A stretch of DNA of 56,875 nucleotides from Umezawaea endophytica (GCF_025061645.1 NZ_JANYMP010000046.1:1-56875), one strand, 5' to 3'. Positions 25,643 through 34,429 are shown, counted from the stretch's first letter. The notes: generated from the letters alone by a model not told the origin. Program-made: numbers and translations.

Positions 25643-25759
25643 GTGGCCGATTTGACTTGGGGCCCCTAGATTTGCCCCTTTGTCGGGCCTAAAACGGCAG
25701 GTCAGAGGCCGATGCCCGACTGAGTTTAAGGGGCAAATCCCCCAAGTAAAATCGGCCAC
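25643..25759. repeat. 117-bp nested inverted repeat (MITE-like or structured RNA)
   Basis: The outer arms GTGGCCGATTTGACTTGGGG (25643-25662) and their inverted copy (about 25739-25759) differ at one base. The inner arms ATTTGCCCCTT (25670-25680) and AAGGGGCAAAT (25728-25738) are perfect. The apical arms GTCGGGC (25682-25688) and GCCCGAC (25714-25720) enclose a 25-nt loop. The left arm has an extra CCCTAG bulge. It is markedly richer in A and T than its surroundings. No ORF and no clear target duplication is seen. Confidence 0.7.
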
Positions 25760-25915
25760 GCTCTAGGGCCTCGTACCTACTTGGGTTGTGGGTCGCCACG
25801 CGACTCCCGCAGGTGGGTCCGTTCGAGTTGGGGCGGCGCGAGTGGAGGTGCGGGCTGCCGCGCGGTGCTGGGAGGCGATCCCGTGTCGGTCACGCCGCGA
25901 GATGGGCACAACCCA

Positions 25916-26285
25916 CAGTCCAGTCAGCCAGTCCAGCCAGTCCCGGCGGCCAGTCCTGACAGCCAACCAGTCCAGCCAGCAGGTCCGGGCGGCCAGTCCA
26001 GTTAGTCAGCCCAAGCGACCAGTCCAGGCAGGCGGCCAGCCAGTCAGTCCAGTAGTCCAGTCCAGACAGCCACCCCAGACGGCCAGTCCAGCCAGCCAGT
26101 CGGCCACGCCAGGCGGCCAGCCAGCCCAAGCGGCCCGCAGCCAGCAGTCCAGTCGAGGCGGCCAGCCAGCCTGAACCAGCCAGTCCAGGCAGCCAGCCAG
26201 TCCAGTGAGTCGGCCCAAGCGGCCTGTCCAGGCGACCACCCCACCCAGCCAGTCCAAGCGGCCAGGCTCCGACCAGCCCTTGCCT
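25916..26285. repeat. Degenerate CCAGY pentamer low-complexity tract
   Basis: About 370 bp composed mostly of CCAGT/CCAGC units with GGCGGCCAG interruptions. All six frames give low-complexity peptides (Trp/Leu/Ala-rich on minus, Gln/Ser/Pro-rich on plus), so it is not coding. It ends about 85 bp before the terminator of the first tRNA-fMet. Confidence 0.75.
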
Positions 26286-26370
26286 TACCTGGCCTCTGGC
26301 CTCTGGCCCGACCAACTCTCACCCCTGCCCGGCTCGCAAGTCACACTTCCCCCGCGCCGCGACACAACAA

Positions 26371-26406
26371 AAGATCCCCGCCGACCCAAAGGCCGACGGG
26401 GATCTT
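26371..26406 (-). terminator. Terminator of the downstream tRNA-fMet copy
   Basis: Perfect 10-bp outer stem AAGATCCCCG / CGGGGATCTT with inner GC pairs, followed on the minus strand by TTTTGTTG. It lies 9 bp beyond the tRNA 3' end. Confidence 0.8.
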
Positions 26407-26414
26407 CATATAAG

Positions 26415-26488
26415 TAGCGGGGACAGGATTTGAACCTGCGACCTCTGGGTTATGAGCCCAGCGAGCTACCGAGCTGCTCCACCCCGCG
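26415..26488 (-). tRNA. Initiator tRNA-fMet (CAT), copy 1
   Basis: 74 nt without encoded CCA. Initiator features: unpaired C1-U72 at the acceptor end, three consecutive G-C pairs in the anticodon stem (GGG-CTCATAA-CCC), anticodon CAT. The sequence is identical to the copy at 26718-26791. Confidence 0.96.
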
Positions 26489-26670
26489 CCGCTTAACTTC
26501 ATTTACTTGTTTCACTCTGTCCTGCTGAGAACAACTATACACCCTTCCGCACCCGCTTTTTACCACCCCCACCTACACCACGTTCCCGCAGCTCAGAGCA
26601 CCGCAGCGCCCACCTGGCCCTCATCGGCCACACCAAGCCCCGCAGCCTCACCAGCAACTGGCGCAAAAGC

Positions 26671-26710
26671 AAAAGACCCCCGTACGACCGAAGTCGTACG
26701 GGGGTCTTTT
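26671..26710 (-). terminator. Terminator of the upstream tRNA-fMet copy
   Basis: Perfect 18-bp stem (AAAAGACCCCCGTACGAC). On the minus strand the loop is TTCG, a UUCG tetraloop, and the 3' arm ends in TTTT. It lies 7 bp beyond the tRNA 3' end. Confidence 0.88.
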
Positions 26711-26717
26711 GAACCAG

Positions 26718-26791
26718 TAGCGGGGACAGGATTTGAACCTGCGACCTCTGGGTTATGAGCCCAGCGAGCTACCGAGCTGCTCCACCCCGCG
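26718..26791 (-). tRNA. Initiator tRNA-fMet (CAT), copy 2
   Basis: 74 nt, identical to copy 1 including the C1-U72 mismatch and GGG/CCC anticodon stem. CCA is not encoded. Each copy has its own hairpin terminator, so they are probably separate transcription units rather than one precursor. Confidence 0.96.
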
Positions 26792-26892
26792 CCGTTGTTG
26801 CTGAGCAGAACTGTACGCGGTCCCTCCGGAAACATGCAAATCGGGTGGCCCCCAATGGTGGGGACCACCCGATTTCGCAGCTCAGGCGCTCG

Positions 26893-29800
26893 TCAGCCCG
26901 ATGGTGTCGCGGTGGGTGCGACGACGGACGACGACGAAGGCGCCGATGAGGTGCCGGTGGCGCTGGCGGCCTCGAACCTCTTCGAGGCGTCGTCCAGGGC
27001 CTTGTAGGCGTTGCCCAGCGCGGCGAAGTCGCCGCTGGCCTGCGCGGCCCTGATGGCGGTGATGGCCGCCTGCATGTCCTTCACGGCCTGCGCCAGGTCG
27101 CCGCTCCCCTGTCCGTTGGTGGGAGGGGTGGTGGTCGTCGGTGACGTGGGTGTGGTCGACGGCTGGTTGGTGCCGCCTGGGACGTTCGGGACCTGGGTCG
27201 AGGCGCCGGTCAGCACCTGTTCCAGTGCCTCGGCCAGCGTCGGTGCGTACCCGACCTTGTCGCCGAAGCTCACGAGCACCTTCGACAACTGCGGGAACGA
27301 CGTGTTCTGGCTCGCCCGTTCGATGTAGACGGGCTCCACGTACAGCAGGCCGCCGCCGACCGGCAGGGTCAGCAGGTTGCCGTAGACGACCTTCGTCTTC
27401 TGCTGCGTCAGCAGGTTCAGCTCCGAACTGACCGTCGCCGACGTCAGGAACTGGGTCTGGATCTGCTGCGGACCCTTGGCCTCGTTGTTCAACGTCAGGA
27501 CGCTGATCTTCCCGTAGTTGTCCGGGTCGGATCTCGCCGTGACGTACGAGGCCATGAACTCCCGGTTCTGCCTCACCAGCGAACTGGTCAACTGGAAGCT
27601 GACCTTGTTCGGCTCGGTGGAGGTCGGGTCGCCCGCCACGACGTAGAACGGCGGTTGCTGGTCGCGCGGTTGCTGCGCGGCCTGCGCCTGCTGCTCCAGG
27701 GTCGTCGCGTTGTCGATCGTCGGGTCGGACGGGACGCCCCAGAACGAGACGCCGGAGAAGAACGAGCGCGGGTCGTCGACGTGGTACTTCGACAGCGTTT
27801 CGCGCTGGACCTTGAACAGGTCCTCCGGGTAGCGGAAGTGCTCGCGCAGCGACGCGGAGATCTCGCTGTTCGGCTTGACCGTGCCGGGGAACACGCCCAT
27901 CCACGCCTTGAGGACCGGGTCCTGCTGGTCCATCTCGTAGAGGGTCACGGTGCCGTCGTAGGCGTCCACAGTGGCCTTGACGGAGTTGCGGATGTAGCTG
28001 ATCTCGTCGTTCGGCAACTGCGCGACGCCGGGGAGCGAGTCGTTGGTGACCTCGCCGAGGGGGGTCTTCTTGGCGTACGGGTAGTTGTCGAGCGTGGTGT
28101 AGCCGTCGACGATCCAGGTGATCTTGCCGTCCACAATGGCCGGGTACGGGTCGCCGTCGACCGTCAGCCACGGGGCGACCTGCTCGACGCGGTCCCTGGG
28201 GTGCCGGTTGAAGATGATCTTCGACTCGTCCGTGATCGCCTGGTTGAACAGGATGTTCCGCTCGCCGTAGGCCGCGGCGAACACGAGCTTGTTGAACAGG
28301 CCGCCGATGCGCACGCCGCCGGAGCCGGTGTAGGTGTACGACGAGCTGTCGGTGTCGTACTCGCCGGGTGCGCCGGAGTCGCGGCCGCCGACGATCGCGT
28401 AGTCACCCGCGCTGCCGAGCTCGCCGTAGTACGTGCGCGGCTGCTCCACGCCGAAAGGACCGGGCTGGACCTTGCCGTCCGGCGCGACCTCGCTGGCCTG
28501 GAACACCGGGTAGCCACCGTTGCCGCCGTTGTCGGCGGGGGTGTTCACCTTGCTCGCCTCGGCGGCGACGAAACCGTTGCCGTGGGTGTAGATCAGGTGC
28601 TGGTTGATCCAGTCGCGCTGGCCCTGCGGGATGCCCGCGGTGTTCAGCTCGCGGACCGCGACGATGTAGTCCTGGAGCTGGTCGTCGATCTTGTACCGGT
28701 CGACGTCGAGCTTCTCCGGGAAGGCGTAGAACGGCCGCAACTGCTGGAACTGGGTGAAGGTCTTGGCCACCACGGCGGGGTCGAGCAACCGGATGTTGCC
28801 CAGCGTCGCCTGGTCCTTCTTCAGCTCGTCGAGGGACACGTTCTGCTTGCCCTCGTACGGTTTCGTCTCGACCTTGTCGTCGGTGAGCCCGAACGCCTCC
28901 TTGGTCGCGTTGATGTTGCGCTTGATCGACTCGGCTTCGCGCTCGATGGCGTTCGGCTTGACCGAGAACTGCTCCAGCACGGCGGGCCACGCGGCGCCAA
29001 CGAGCACGCTGGACAGGATCAGCAGCACCGTCGCGATGGCGGGGAGCTGGACGTTGCGCAGCACCGCGCCGACGAAGAACGCGATGGCGCAGAACACCGC
29101 GATGCACAGCAGGATCAGCTTGGCGGGCAGCACCGCGTTGAGGTCGGTGTACGTCGCGCCGTTGAACTTGTCGTTGCGGTCCGAGAACAGCAACATGTAC
29201 CGGTCGAAGAAGTACGCGACCGCCTTGAGCAGCACGAACACGCCCGCGACGATGGCGAGGTGCGCGCGCGACGGGCCGGAGAGCTGGCCGCCGCGGCCCG
29301 CGAGGCGGATGCCGCCGAACAGGTAGTGCGACACGACGGCGCCGACGAAGGACACCGCGGTGGCGATGAACAGCCACGACAGCAGCCACGTGTAGAACGG
29401 CAGCTTGAAGGCGTAGAAGCCGATGTCGTGACCGAACTGCGGGTCGGTCACGCCGAACGGGGTCGCGTTGAGGAAGAGCTGGAACTGCTGCCAGTCCGCC
29501 TGCGCCGACACCCCCGCGATCAGGCCGATCACGGCCGGGATGCCGATCGCGAACAGGCGCATGCGGCGCGACACGACGGCGCGGTAGCGCGCCACCGGGT
29601 CGTCCGGGCCCGTCACGGGCACGAACACCGGTCGGGTGCGGTACGCGATGATCAGGTTGATCGCGACGAGACCGCCCACGAGCAGCCCCACGCCGAGGAA
29701 GAGTCCGAGCCGGGTCAGCAGCACGGTGCTGTACACACCGCGGAACTGGACCTCGCCGAACCACAGCCAGTTGACGTAGGTGCCCAGCAGGCGTGATCCG

Positions 29801-29895
29801 GTGATCAGCCCGACCAGGATCACGCCGCCGATGATGAGCAGCAGCCTGCTTCGTCGGGACAGTTTGGGCAGTCCGACCGGGGGCCGTGTGGCCAC
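26893..29895 (-). CDS. UPF0182 family membrane protein
   Basis: 1000 residues. Seven or so N-terminal transmembrane helices (for example LLLIIGGVILVGLITGSRLL, LFLGVGLLVGGLVAINLIIA) are followed by a very large extracytoplasmic domain rich in YLRNSVKATVDAY-like segments, ending in a Thr/Pro-rich linker (TPTSPTTTTPPTNG) and a short helical tail. Matches the UPF0182 (DUF1466-like) proteins universal in actinobacteria; function is unknown. GTG 29895 with GGAGGG at 6-nt spacing is the start. Divergent from the PPA1309 gene, as in mycobacteria. Confidence 0.93.
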   Translation of the reverse strand: MATRPPVGLPKLSRRSRLLLIIGGVILVGLITGSRLLGTYVNWLWFGEVQFRGVYSTVLLTRLGLFLGVGLLVGGLVAINLIIAYRTRPVFVPVTGPDDPVARYRAVVSRRMRLFAIGIPAVIGLIAGVSAQADWQQFQLFLNATPFGVTDPQFGHDIGFYAFKLPFYTWLLSWLFIATAVSFVGAVVSHYLFGGIRLAGRGGQLSGPSRAHLAIVAGVFVLLKAVAYFFDRYMLLFSDRNDKFNGATYTDLNAVLPAKLILLCIAVFCAIAFFVGAVLRNVQLPAIATVLLILSSVLVGAAWPAVLEQFSVKPNAIEREAESIKRNINATKEAFGLTDDKVETKPYEGKQNVSLDELKKDQATLGNIRLLDPAVVAKTFTQFQQLRPFYAFPEKLDVDRYKIDDQLQDYIVAVRELNTAGIPQGQRDWINQHLIYTHGNGFVAAEASKVNTPADNGGNGGYPVFQASEVAPDGKVQPGPFGVEQPRTYYGELGSAGDYAIVGGRDSGAPGEYDTDSSSYTYTGSGGVRIGGLFNKLVFAAAYGERNILFNQAITDESKIIFNRHPRDRVEQVAPWLTVDGDPYPAIVDGKITWIVDGYTTLDNYPYAKKTPLGEVTNDSLPGVAQLPNDEISYIRNSVKATVDAYDGTVTLYEMDQQDPVLKAWMGVFPGTVKPNSEISASLREHFRYPEDLFKVQRETLSKYHVDDPRSFFSGVSFWGVPSDPTIDNATTLEQQAQAAQQPRDQQPPFYVVAGDPTSTEPNKVSFQLTSSLVRQNREFMASYVTARSDPDNYGKISVLTLNNEAKGPQQIQTQFLTSATVSSELNLLTQQKTKVVYGNLLTLPVGGGLLYVEPVYIERASQNTSFPQLSKVLVSFGDKVGYAPTLAEALEQVLTGASTQVPNVPGGTNQPSTTPTSPTTTTPPTNGQGSGDLAQAVKDMQAAITAIRAAQASGDFAALGNAYKALDDASKRFEAASATGTSSAPSSSSVVAPTATPSG

Positions 29896-30058
29896 GGTGC
29901 ACCCTCCAGGTTCGCAGTGTGTCGATAGTCGGCTGGCCGACGTCTTCAATTAGTACGTTCTGTCCAACTCTACGGAGGCCGTGCCGAGTTCCCCGATCGG
30001 TTGTCCGTTTCGGCCCTGCCGGCGCTCCGAGGTGCTGTGGGATGCGACCATAACGACC

Positions 30059-30601
30059 GTGTCAGACATTCATTCGACGGAGAACTCGCCCGTGCTCCTC
30101 CGCGCCGTCGCGCGCGAGGTGGAGGAGTTCGTGGCCACGGCGGGGTGGGACCAGGGGCTTCAGCTCTTCGCGCTCGTGCCGACGGCCGAACTGCTCGCGC
30201 AGCAGCCCGAGCTGGCGGGCCAGCTCGACCCGGAGGCGTCGCCGCTGACCCCGATCGCGCAGGACGAGCTCCCCGACACGGACCTGGCCGAGGCCCTGCT
30301 GGGCATCGTGTGGCCGGACGTGGTCGTCGGATGCGCCCTGGCGCAGGAGATCCTGGTGCTGCCGCCGGAGGCCGAGGAGAAGCTGCGCGCCGAGGAACTC
30401 GGTGACGAGGAGGCCCGCGCGTTCGCCGCGGCCCACCCGCAGCGCCGCGAGGCCCGCCTGGTGGCGGCCGTGCTGCGCGACGGCACCGCCGCTTGCGTGC
30501 TGCACCTGCGCGGGAACACTGAGATGCCCGACGAGGTCGTGGAGCACCCGGAGCTGGCACCGAACCTGACCAACGCGCTGCTCGACACGTTCAAGCCCTA
30601 G
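30059..30601 (+). CDS. PPA1309 family conserved protein
   Basis: 180 residues, cytoplasmic, acidic. Conserved actinobacterial family of unknown function that pairs with UPF0182 and PDZ-S16 genes; typical segments are LFALVPTAELL, IVWPDVVVGCALAQEI and RLVAAVLRDGTAACVLHLRG. GTG 30059 chosen because the frame upstream lacks family features. Convergent with the protease gene at 30661. Confidence 0.85.
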   Translation: MSDIHSTENSPVLLRAVAREVEEFVATAGWDQGLQLFALVPTAELLAQQPELAGQLDPEASPLTPIAQDELPDTDLAEALLGIVWPDVVVGCALAQEILVLPPEAEEKLRAEELGDEEARAFAAAHPQRREARLVAAVLRDGTAACVLHLRGNTEMPDEVVEHPELAPNLTNALLDTFKP

Positions 30602-30610
30602 TCGGGCGCT

Positions 30611-30640
30611 GTTCGCGACGGGCGAACGCCCGGCCGGGCG
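30611..30640. terminator. GC-rich palindromes between convergent genes
   Basis: GTTCGC-N5-GCGAAC (30611-30627) followed by the 14-bp palindrome CGCCCGGCCGGGCG (30627-30640). No T-run; may act as a weak bidirectional terminator for the PPA1309 and PDZ-S16 genes. Confidence 0.4.
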
Positions 30641-30660
30641 TGTCCGGGCCGGGCAAGGGG

Positions 30661-31788
30661 TCAGCAGCCGGGCGCGTCCTTGCCGGCGATGATCGCCTCG
30701 ATGGACTGCACGGCTCCGGTCAGCGTCTCGACCCTGACCAGGCGCAGCCCCTCCGGGGCCTGCTGCTTGGCCTCGACGCAGTTGTCGGCGGGGACCAGGA
30801 AGGTCGTGGCGCCGCCCTCCTTCGCGGCGATCATCTTGAACGGGATGCCGCCGATGGGGCCGACCTCGCCGTTCTCGTTGATCTCGCCGGTGCCCGCGAT
30901 GGACTGGCCGCCGTTCAGCTCACCGGGCGTCAGCTTGTCCACGATGGAGAGCGCGAACAGCAGGCCCGCGGACGGGCCGCCGACCTCGGGCACCCCGATC
31001 TTGATCTCGAACGGGGCGTCGGCGCGGTCGACCGCCAGCACGCCGAGGAAGCCGGTCTCGCGGCCGTCCGTGCGGCCGAGCGGCACCCGTGACGTCTGCT
31101 GCTTGCCCTCGCGGTCGTAGGTGATCTCGATCTCGTCGCCGGGCTTGGTGGTCTCCAGCGCGGCCTTCACGTCGTCCGCCACGGTGATCTGCTTGCCGTT
31201 GACGACGCGCAGCCGGTCGTTCGGCTGGAGCACGGCGTCGGCGGCGCTGCCCTTGGTGATCTCGGCGGCGAGCACCTTCACCGGGTAGCCGAGGTAGCGG
31301 AGGGCGGCGACCTCGGCGCTGGTCTGCGAGTCCTGGAACGCCTTCGTGTTCTGGTCGCGGACCTCGTCCTTGGAGACGCCGGGCTTGAAGAACTCCTCGC
31401 GCGGCGCCAGCGCGTACCGGCCGCTCACCCACAGGCCGAGCGCGCCGAACAGCGACAGCTCGTCGATCAGCGACACGGTCGTCATCGTGAGGTGGCCGCC
31501 GGTGGGGAACGTGTCCTGGCCTTCGATCGACACCACGTTCGCGCCGTCGACCTGGCCGAGCGTGTCGTAGGTCGGGCCGGGACCGAGCGCCACGTACGGC
31601 ACCCGCGCGAACCCGCCCGCCAGGCCGAGGCCGATGACCACCAGGAAGCTCAGCACCAGCGTCCAGGTCCGACGGCTCAGGCCGGAGTCGTCCGACGGTG
31701 GCGGCACCGGGGGCGAGGCCGGGCCGATCGTCGTCCCACCGTCGCCCACGACGGTGTCCGTGGTCCCGCCCTCGCTGTGCTCGCTCAC
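30661..31788 (-). CDS. PDZ domain-containing Lon-like S16 protease
   Basis: 375 residues. Pro-rich cytoplasmic N-terminus, one transmembrane helix (WTLVLSFLVVIGLGLAGGF), a PDZ domain (about residues 185-255, ITKGSAADAVLQPNDRLRVV), and a C-terminal Lon-type S16 domain with catalytic Ser in VGGPSAGLLFALSI and Lys in IAAKEGGATTFLVP. Ser-Lys dyad protease of the YlbL family, probably extracytoplasmic processing. GTG 31788 chosen over 31836 since upstream residues look like non-coding. Divergent from the zincin gene. Confidence 0.92.
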   Translation of the reverse strand: MSEHSEGGTTDTVVGDGGTTIGPASPPVPPPSDDSGLSRRTWTLVLSFLVVIGLGLAGGFARVPYVALGPGPTYDTLGQVDGANVVSIEGQDTFPTGGHLTMTTVSLIDELSLFGALGLWVSGRYALAPREEFFKPGVSKDEVRDQNTKAFQDSQTSAEVAALRYLGYPVKVLAAEITKGSAADAVLQPNDRLRVVNGKQITVADDVKAALETTKPGDEIEITYDREGKQQTSRVPLGRTDGRETGFLGVLAVDRADAPFEIKIGVPEVGGPSAGLLFALSIVDKLTPGELNGGQSIAGTGEINENGEVGPIGGIPFKMIAAKEGGATTFLVPADNCVEAKQQAPEGLRLVRVETLTGAVQSIEAIIAGKDAPGC

Positions 31789-31890
31789 GGTTCGACAGAG
31801 TACGACCACCGCATGTGGATGACGTGACGTCCTCACGCTCGTCGCGAACCTGAGCCGCGCTCTCAGACGCGTCCGCGTAACGTTGTAGCC

Positions 31891-33222
31891 ATGACTGACC
31901 TGCCGTTCGGGTTCGGGCCGTCGGACCCGGACGATGCCAACCGCAAGCCCTCCGACCAGGCCGGGCAGGGCAATCCCTTCGACTTCAACCAGCTCGGCGC
32001 GATGTTGAGCCAGCTCGGCGCGATGTTCAGCAACCAGAACTCGTCAGCCGGTCCGGTGAACTACGACCTGGCCAAGCAGATCGCCCTCCAGCAGCTCGCG
32101 GGCAAGGGCGGCACCGGCATCGGGTTCGCCCCCGACCAGGACAAGGCCGTCACCGACGCCGTGCACCTGGCCGAGATGTGGCTGGACCCGGCGACCTCGC
32201 TCCCGGCGGGCAGCCGCACGGTGCAGGGCTGGACCGCGCGGGACTGGGTGGAGCGCACGCTGCCGACGTGGCAGCGCCTGTGCGACCCGGTCGCCCAGCG
32301 CGTCTCCGGCGCGTGGGTCGACGCGATGCCCGCCGAGGCGAAGGAGGCGGCCGGTCCGCTCCTGTCCATGCTCGGCCAGATGGGCGGCATGGCGTTCGGC
32401 TCGCAGTTGGGCGGCGCACTGGCCCAGCTCGCCGACGAGGTCCTGACCTCCACCGACGTGGGCCTGCCGCTCGGCCCCGAGGGCGCGGCCGCGCTGCTCC
32501 CGGCGAACATCGAGAAGTTCACCGAGGGCCTGGAGCGCCCGGCCAGCGAGGTCATGGTCTTCCTGGCCGCCCGCGAGGCCGCCCACCAGCGCCTGTTCAC
32601 CCATGTCCCGTGGCTGCGCCAGCGCCTACTGGACACGGTCGAGGAGTTCGCCAAGGGCATCAAGGTCGACACCAGCGCCCTGGAGCAGATGGCGGGCCAG
32701 ATCGACCCGTCGAACCCCGAGAGCATCGAAGAGGTCATGAAGTCGGGGATGCTGGAGCCCCAGACGACCCCCGAGCAGAAGGCCGCGCTGGCCCGCCTGG
32801 AAACCCTCCTGGCCCTGGTCGAGGGCTGGGTCGACGTGGTCGTCTTCGACGCCGTCGGCGAACGCCTCCCCGGCGCGGCGGCACTGCGCGAAACCCTCCG
32901 CAGGCGCCGCGCGAGCGGCGGCCCCGCCGAACAGACCTTCGCCACCCTCGTAGGCCTGGAACTCCGCCCCCGCCGCCTCCGCGCCGCCTCGGCGCTGTGG
33001 AAGCTGGTGGGCGACCAACACGGCCTGGAAGTCCGCGACAGCCTGTGGGAACACCCGGACCTCATCCCCAGCGCGGCCGACCTGGACGACCCGCTGGAAT
33101 TCGCCGAACGCCTGGGCAAAACCCGCAAGGCCCTGGAAGACCCGATGGCCGAACTGGAACGCACCCTGGCAGAGGAGAAGAAGTCCGAGGAAAAGAACCC
33201 GGACGACACCCCAGAAGCCTAG
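31891..33222 (+). CDS. Zincin-like metalloprotease family (DUF2342) protein
   Basis: 443 residues. Family zincin_2 found in nearly all actinobacteria and many archaea. The metal-binding helix region is FLAAREAAHQRLFTHVPWL (E-A-A-H, a divergent zinc motif). N-terminal Gln/Gly-rich stretch (FDFNQLGAMLSQLGAMF) and acidic Lys/Glu-rich C-terminal tail. No signal peptide. Biochemical activity of the family is not established. ATG 31891 is the clear start. A strong terminator follows. Confidence 0.9.
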   Translation: MTDLPFGFGPSDPDDANRKPSDQAGQGNPFDFNQLGAMLSQLGAMFSNQNSSAGPVNYDLAKQIALQQLAGKGGTGIGFAPDQDKAVTDAVHLAEMWLDPATSLPAGSRTVQGWTARDWVERTLPTWQRLCDPVAQRVSGAWVDAMPAEAKEAAGPLLSMLGQMGGMAFGSQLGGALAQLADEVLTSTDVGLPLGPEGAAALLPANIEKFTEGLERPASEVMVFLAAREAAHQRLFTHVPWLRQRLLDTVEEFAKGIKVDTSALEQMAGQIDPSNPESIEEVMKSGMLEPQTTPEQKAALARLETLLALVEGWVDVVVFDAVGERLPGAAALRETLRRRRASGGPAEQTFATLVGLELRPRRLRAASALWKLVGDQHGLEVRDSLWEHPDLIPSAADLDDPLEFAERLGKTRKALEDPMAELERTLAEEKKSEEKNPDDTPEA

Positions 33223-33230
33223 ACACGCAA

Positions 33231-33269
33231 AGCAAAAGGCCGCCACGACCACCGTGGCGGCCTTTTGCT
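33231..33269. terminator. Intrinsic terminator after zincin gene
   Basis: Perfect 17-bp stem (AGCAAAAGGCCGCCACG) with a 5-nt loop. The 3' arm contains TTTT. It begins 9 bp after the stop codon. The A-run in the 5' arm makes it usable in both directions. Confidence 0.9.
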
Positions 33270-33359
33270 TTCCCTTTCCTGAAAACCCGACCACCACGCA
33301 AGCCGAACCAGCCGGCAGCACCCACACCCCTGCCGCCACCCCGATCCCCAGCCGCTTCG

Positions 33360-33416
33360 TGCCTGACCAGCGCTTGTCAAGGCATCTTTCCCGCCTTGAC
33401 AAGCGCTGGTCAGGCA
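33360..33416. repeat. 24-bp perfect inverted repeat with 9-nt loop
   Basis: Arms 33360-33383 and 33393-33416 are perfect complements around ATCTTTCCC. Each arm contains a near-palindrome of its own, TGACCAGCGCTTGTCA. It lies between convergent genes and already behind a strong terminator, has no T-tail, and stands in a C-rich, otherwise featureless 270-bp gap. Confidence 0.8.
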
Positions 33417-33494
33417 TCGAGATAATTGCCGGAGCGGGGTGACGCCACCCACTACACCCAACCCCTCCACACCCGAGTCCCCAACCCCCTCCCC

Positions 33495-34037
33495 CTAATC
33501 CTCCTCAATACCCAACCCGGCAGCCGCGGAAATACCCTCCAAATACCCCATGGCCCGCTCGGACTTCGGATACCGGTGCACCAGTTCCCAGAAGTCCTTC
33601 CCGTGGCCGGGCACCCTCAGGTGCGCCAACTCGTGCACGAGCACGTAGTCGAGCACCCAGGACGGCACGTCCCTCAACCGCTCACTGACCCGGATCGTCC
33701 CCTCGGCGGGTGTGCAGGACGCCCACCGCGTCCGCATCGGCGGCACCCACCGCACGCTCGTGGGCTCCGCGTCGTCGTCCAGGTACCGCTCCGCCAACTC
33801 CTCGCACCGCGCCAGCAGAGCGGCGTCCGACGTGCGAGCAGGTGACCGTCTGCGGGTCTCGCTGCGCTGGAGGCGGCTGAGCATCTCGGCCACCCAGTGC
33901 TCTTCCTCGCCCTTGCTCATCCGGGCCGGAAGCAGCACGACAACCTTGTCCCCCTCCCGGTACGCGCTGACCATGCGGCGCCGCCGCGCGCTGCGGCGGA
34001 CCTCCACATGGGTTTTGGCTACCTGCGGTTCGGCCAT
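33495..34037 (-). CDS. SprT/YgjP-like M48-type metallopeptidase
   Basis: 180 residues. Zinc motif HELAH in VLVHELAHLRVPGHGKDFWEL, with a third ligand in the GHGKDFW segment, as in DUF45/YgjP-type putative metallopeptidases. Upstream VRWVPPMRTRWASCTPAEGT is also typical of that family. ATG 34037 chosen (MAEPQVAKTHVEVRRSARRR). Divergent from the DUF5679 gene. Function unknown; possibly protein or peptide turnover. Confidence 0.87.
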   Translation of the reverse strand: MAEPQVAKTHVEVRRSARRRRMVSAYREGDKVVVLLPARMSKGEEEHWVAEMLSRLQRSETRRRSPARTSDAALLARCEELAERYLDDDAEPTSVRWVPPMRTRWASCTPAEGTIRVSERLRDVPSWVLDYVLVHELAHLRVPGHGKDFWELVHRYPKSERAMGYLEGISAAAGLGIEED

Positions 34038-34273
34038 GGTTCCCACGGTAAGGCCACCCACCGACAATTCGGGGCCACCAAGCGGCCGTGAGGGATGACA
34101 CGGTCGGGGCAGATTCCTCCGAAAGGCGGCTGGACACGCGCTGGTGGACATGCAGGCATCAGCGCGCATCCGGAGGTAGCGTGCTGCGCAGGCCCCGAGT
34201 GCGGTGCAGGACGCCCCGCTCTCACGACGCTGTCGCCGCCCGGCGGACGTCAGCCAAAGCAAGGGAGGAACCC

Positions 34274-34429
34274 GTGGCCGAGACCTACAACGGCTACTGC
34301 GTGAAGTGTCGCGAGAAGCGCGACTTCTCTGGAGAGATCCACGAGAACAACAACCGCAGGATGGCTAAGGGCAAGTGCCCCACGTGCGGCACCACGGTCA
34401 CCCGAATCCTGGGCAAGGCCAAGGTCTGA
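34274..34429 (+). CDS. DUF5679 small zinc-ribbon protein
   Basis: 51 residues. Two CxxC pairs: GYCVKCREKRDF and GKCPTCGTTVTRILG, a compact zinc ribbon. Universal small protein in actinobacteria, function unknown. GTG 34274 is preceded by GGGAGG. Likely very highly expressed or regulated on its own; the next gene starts after two DnaA-box-like sites. Confidence 0.9.
   Translation: MAETYNGYCVKCREKRDFSGEIHENNNRRMAKGKCPTCGTTVTRILGKAKV

Noticed and set aside
25890-26315. Trp/Leu/Ala-rich minus-strand frame in the CCAGY tract
   Set aside because: Low-complexity translation of a pentamer repeat; all frames are similarly open and none has a start signal.
27655-29796. 713-residue plus-strand frame opposite the UPF0182 gene
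   Set aside because: Antisense shadow with Val/Arg/Glu-rich low complexity; the minus-strand protein has clear family features.
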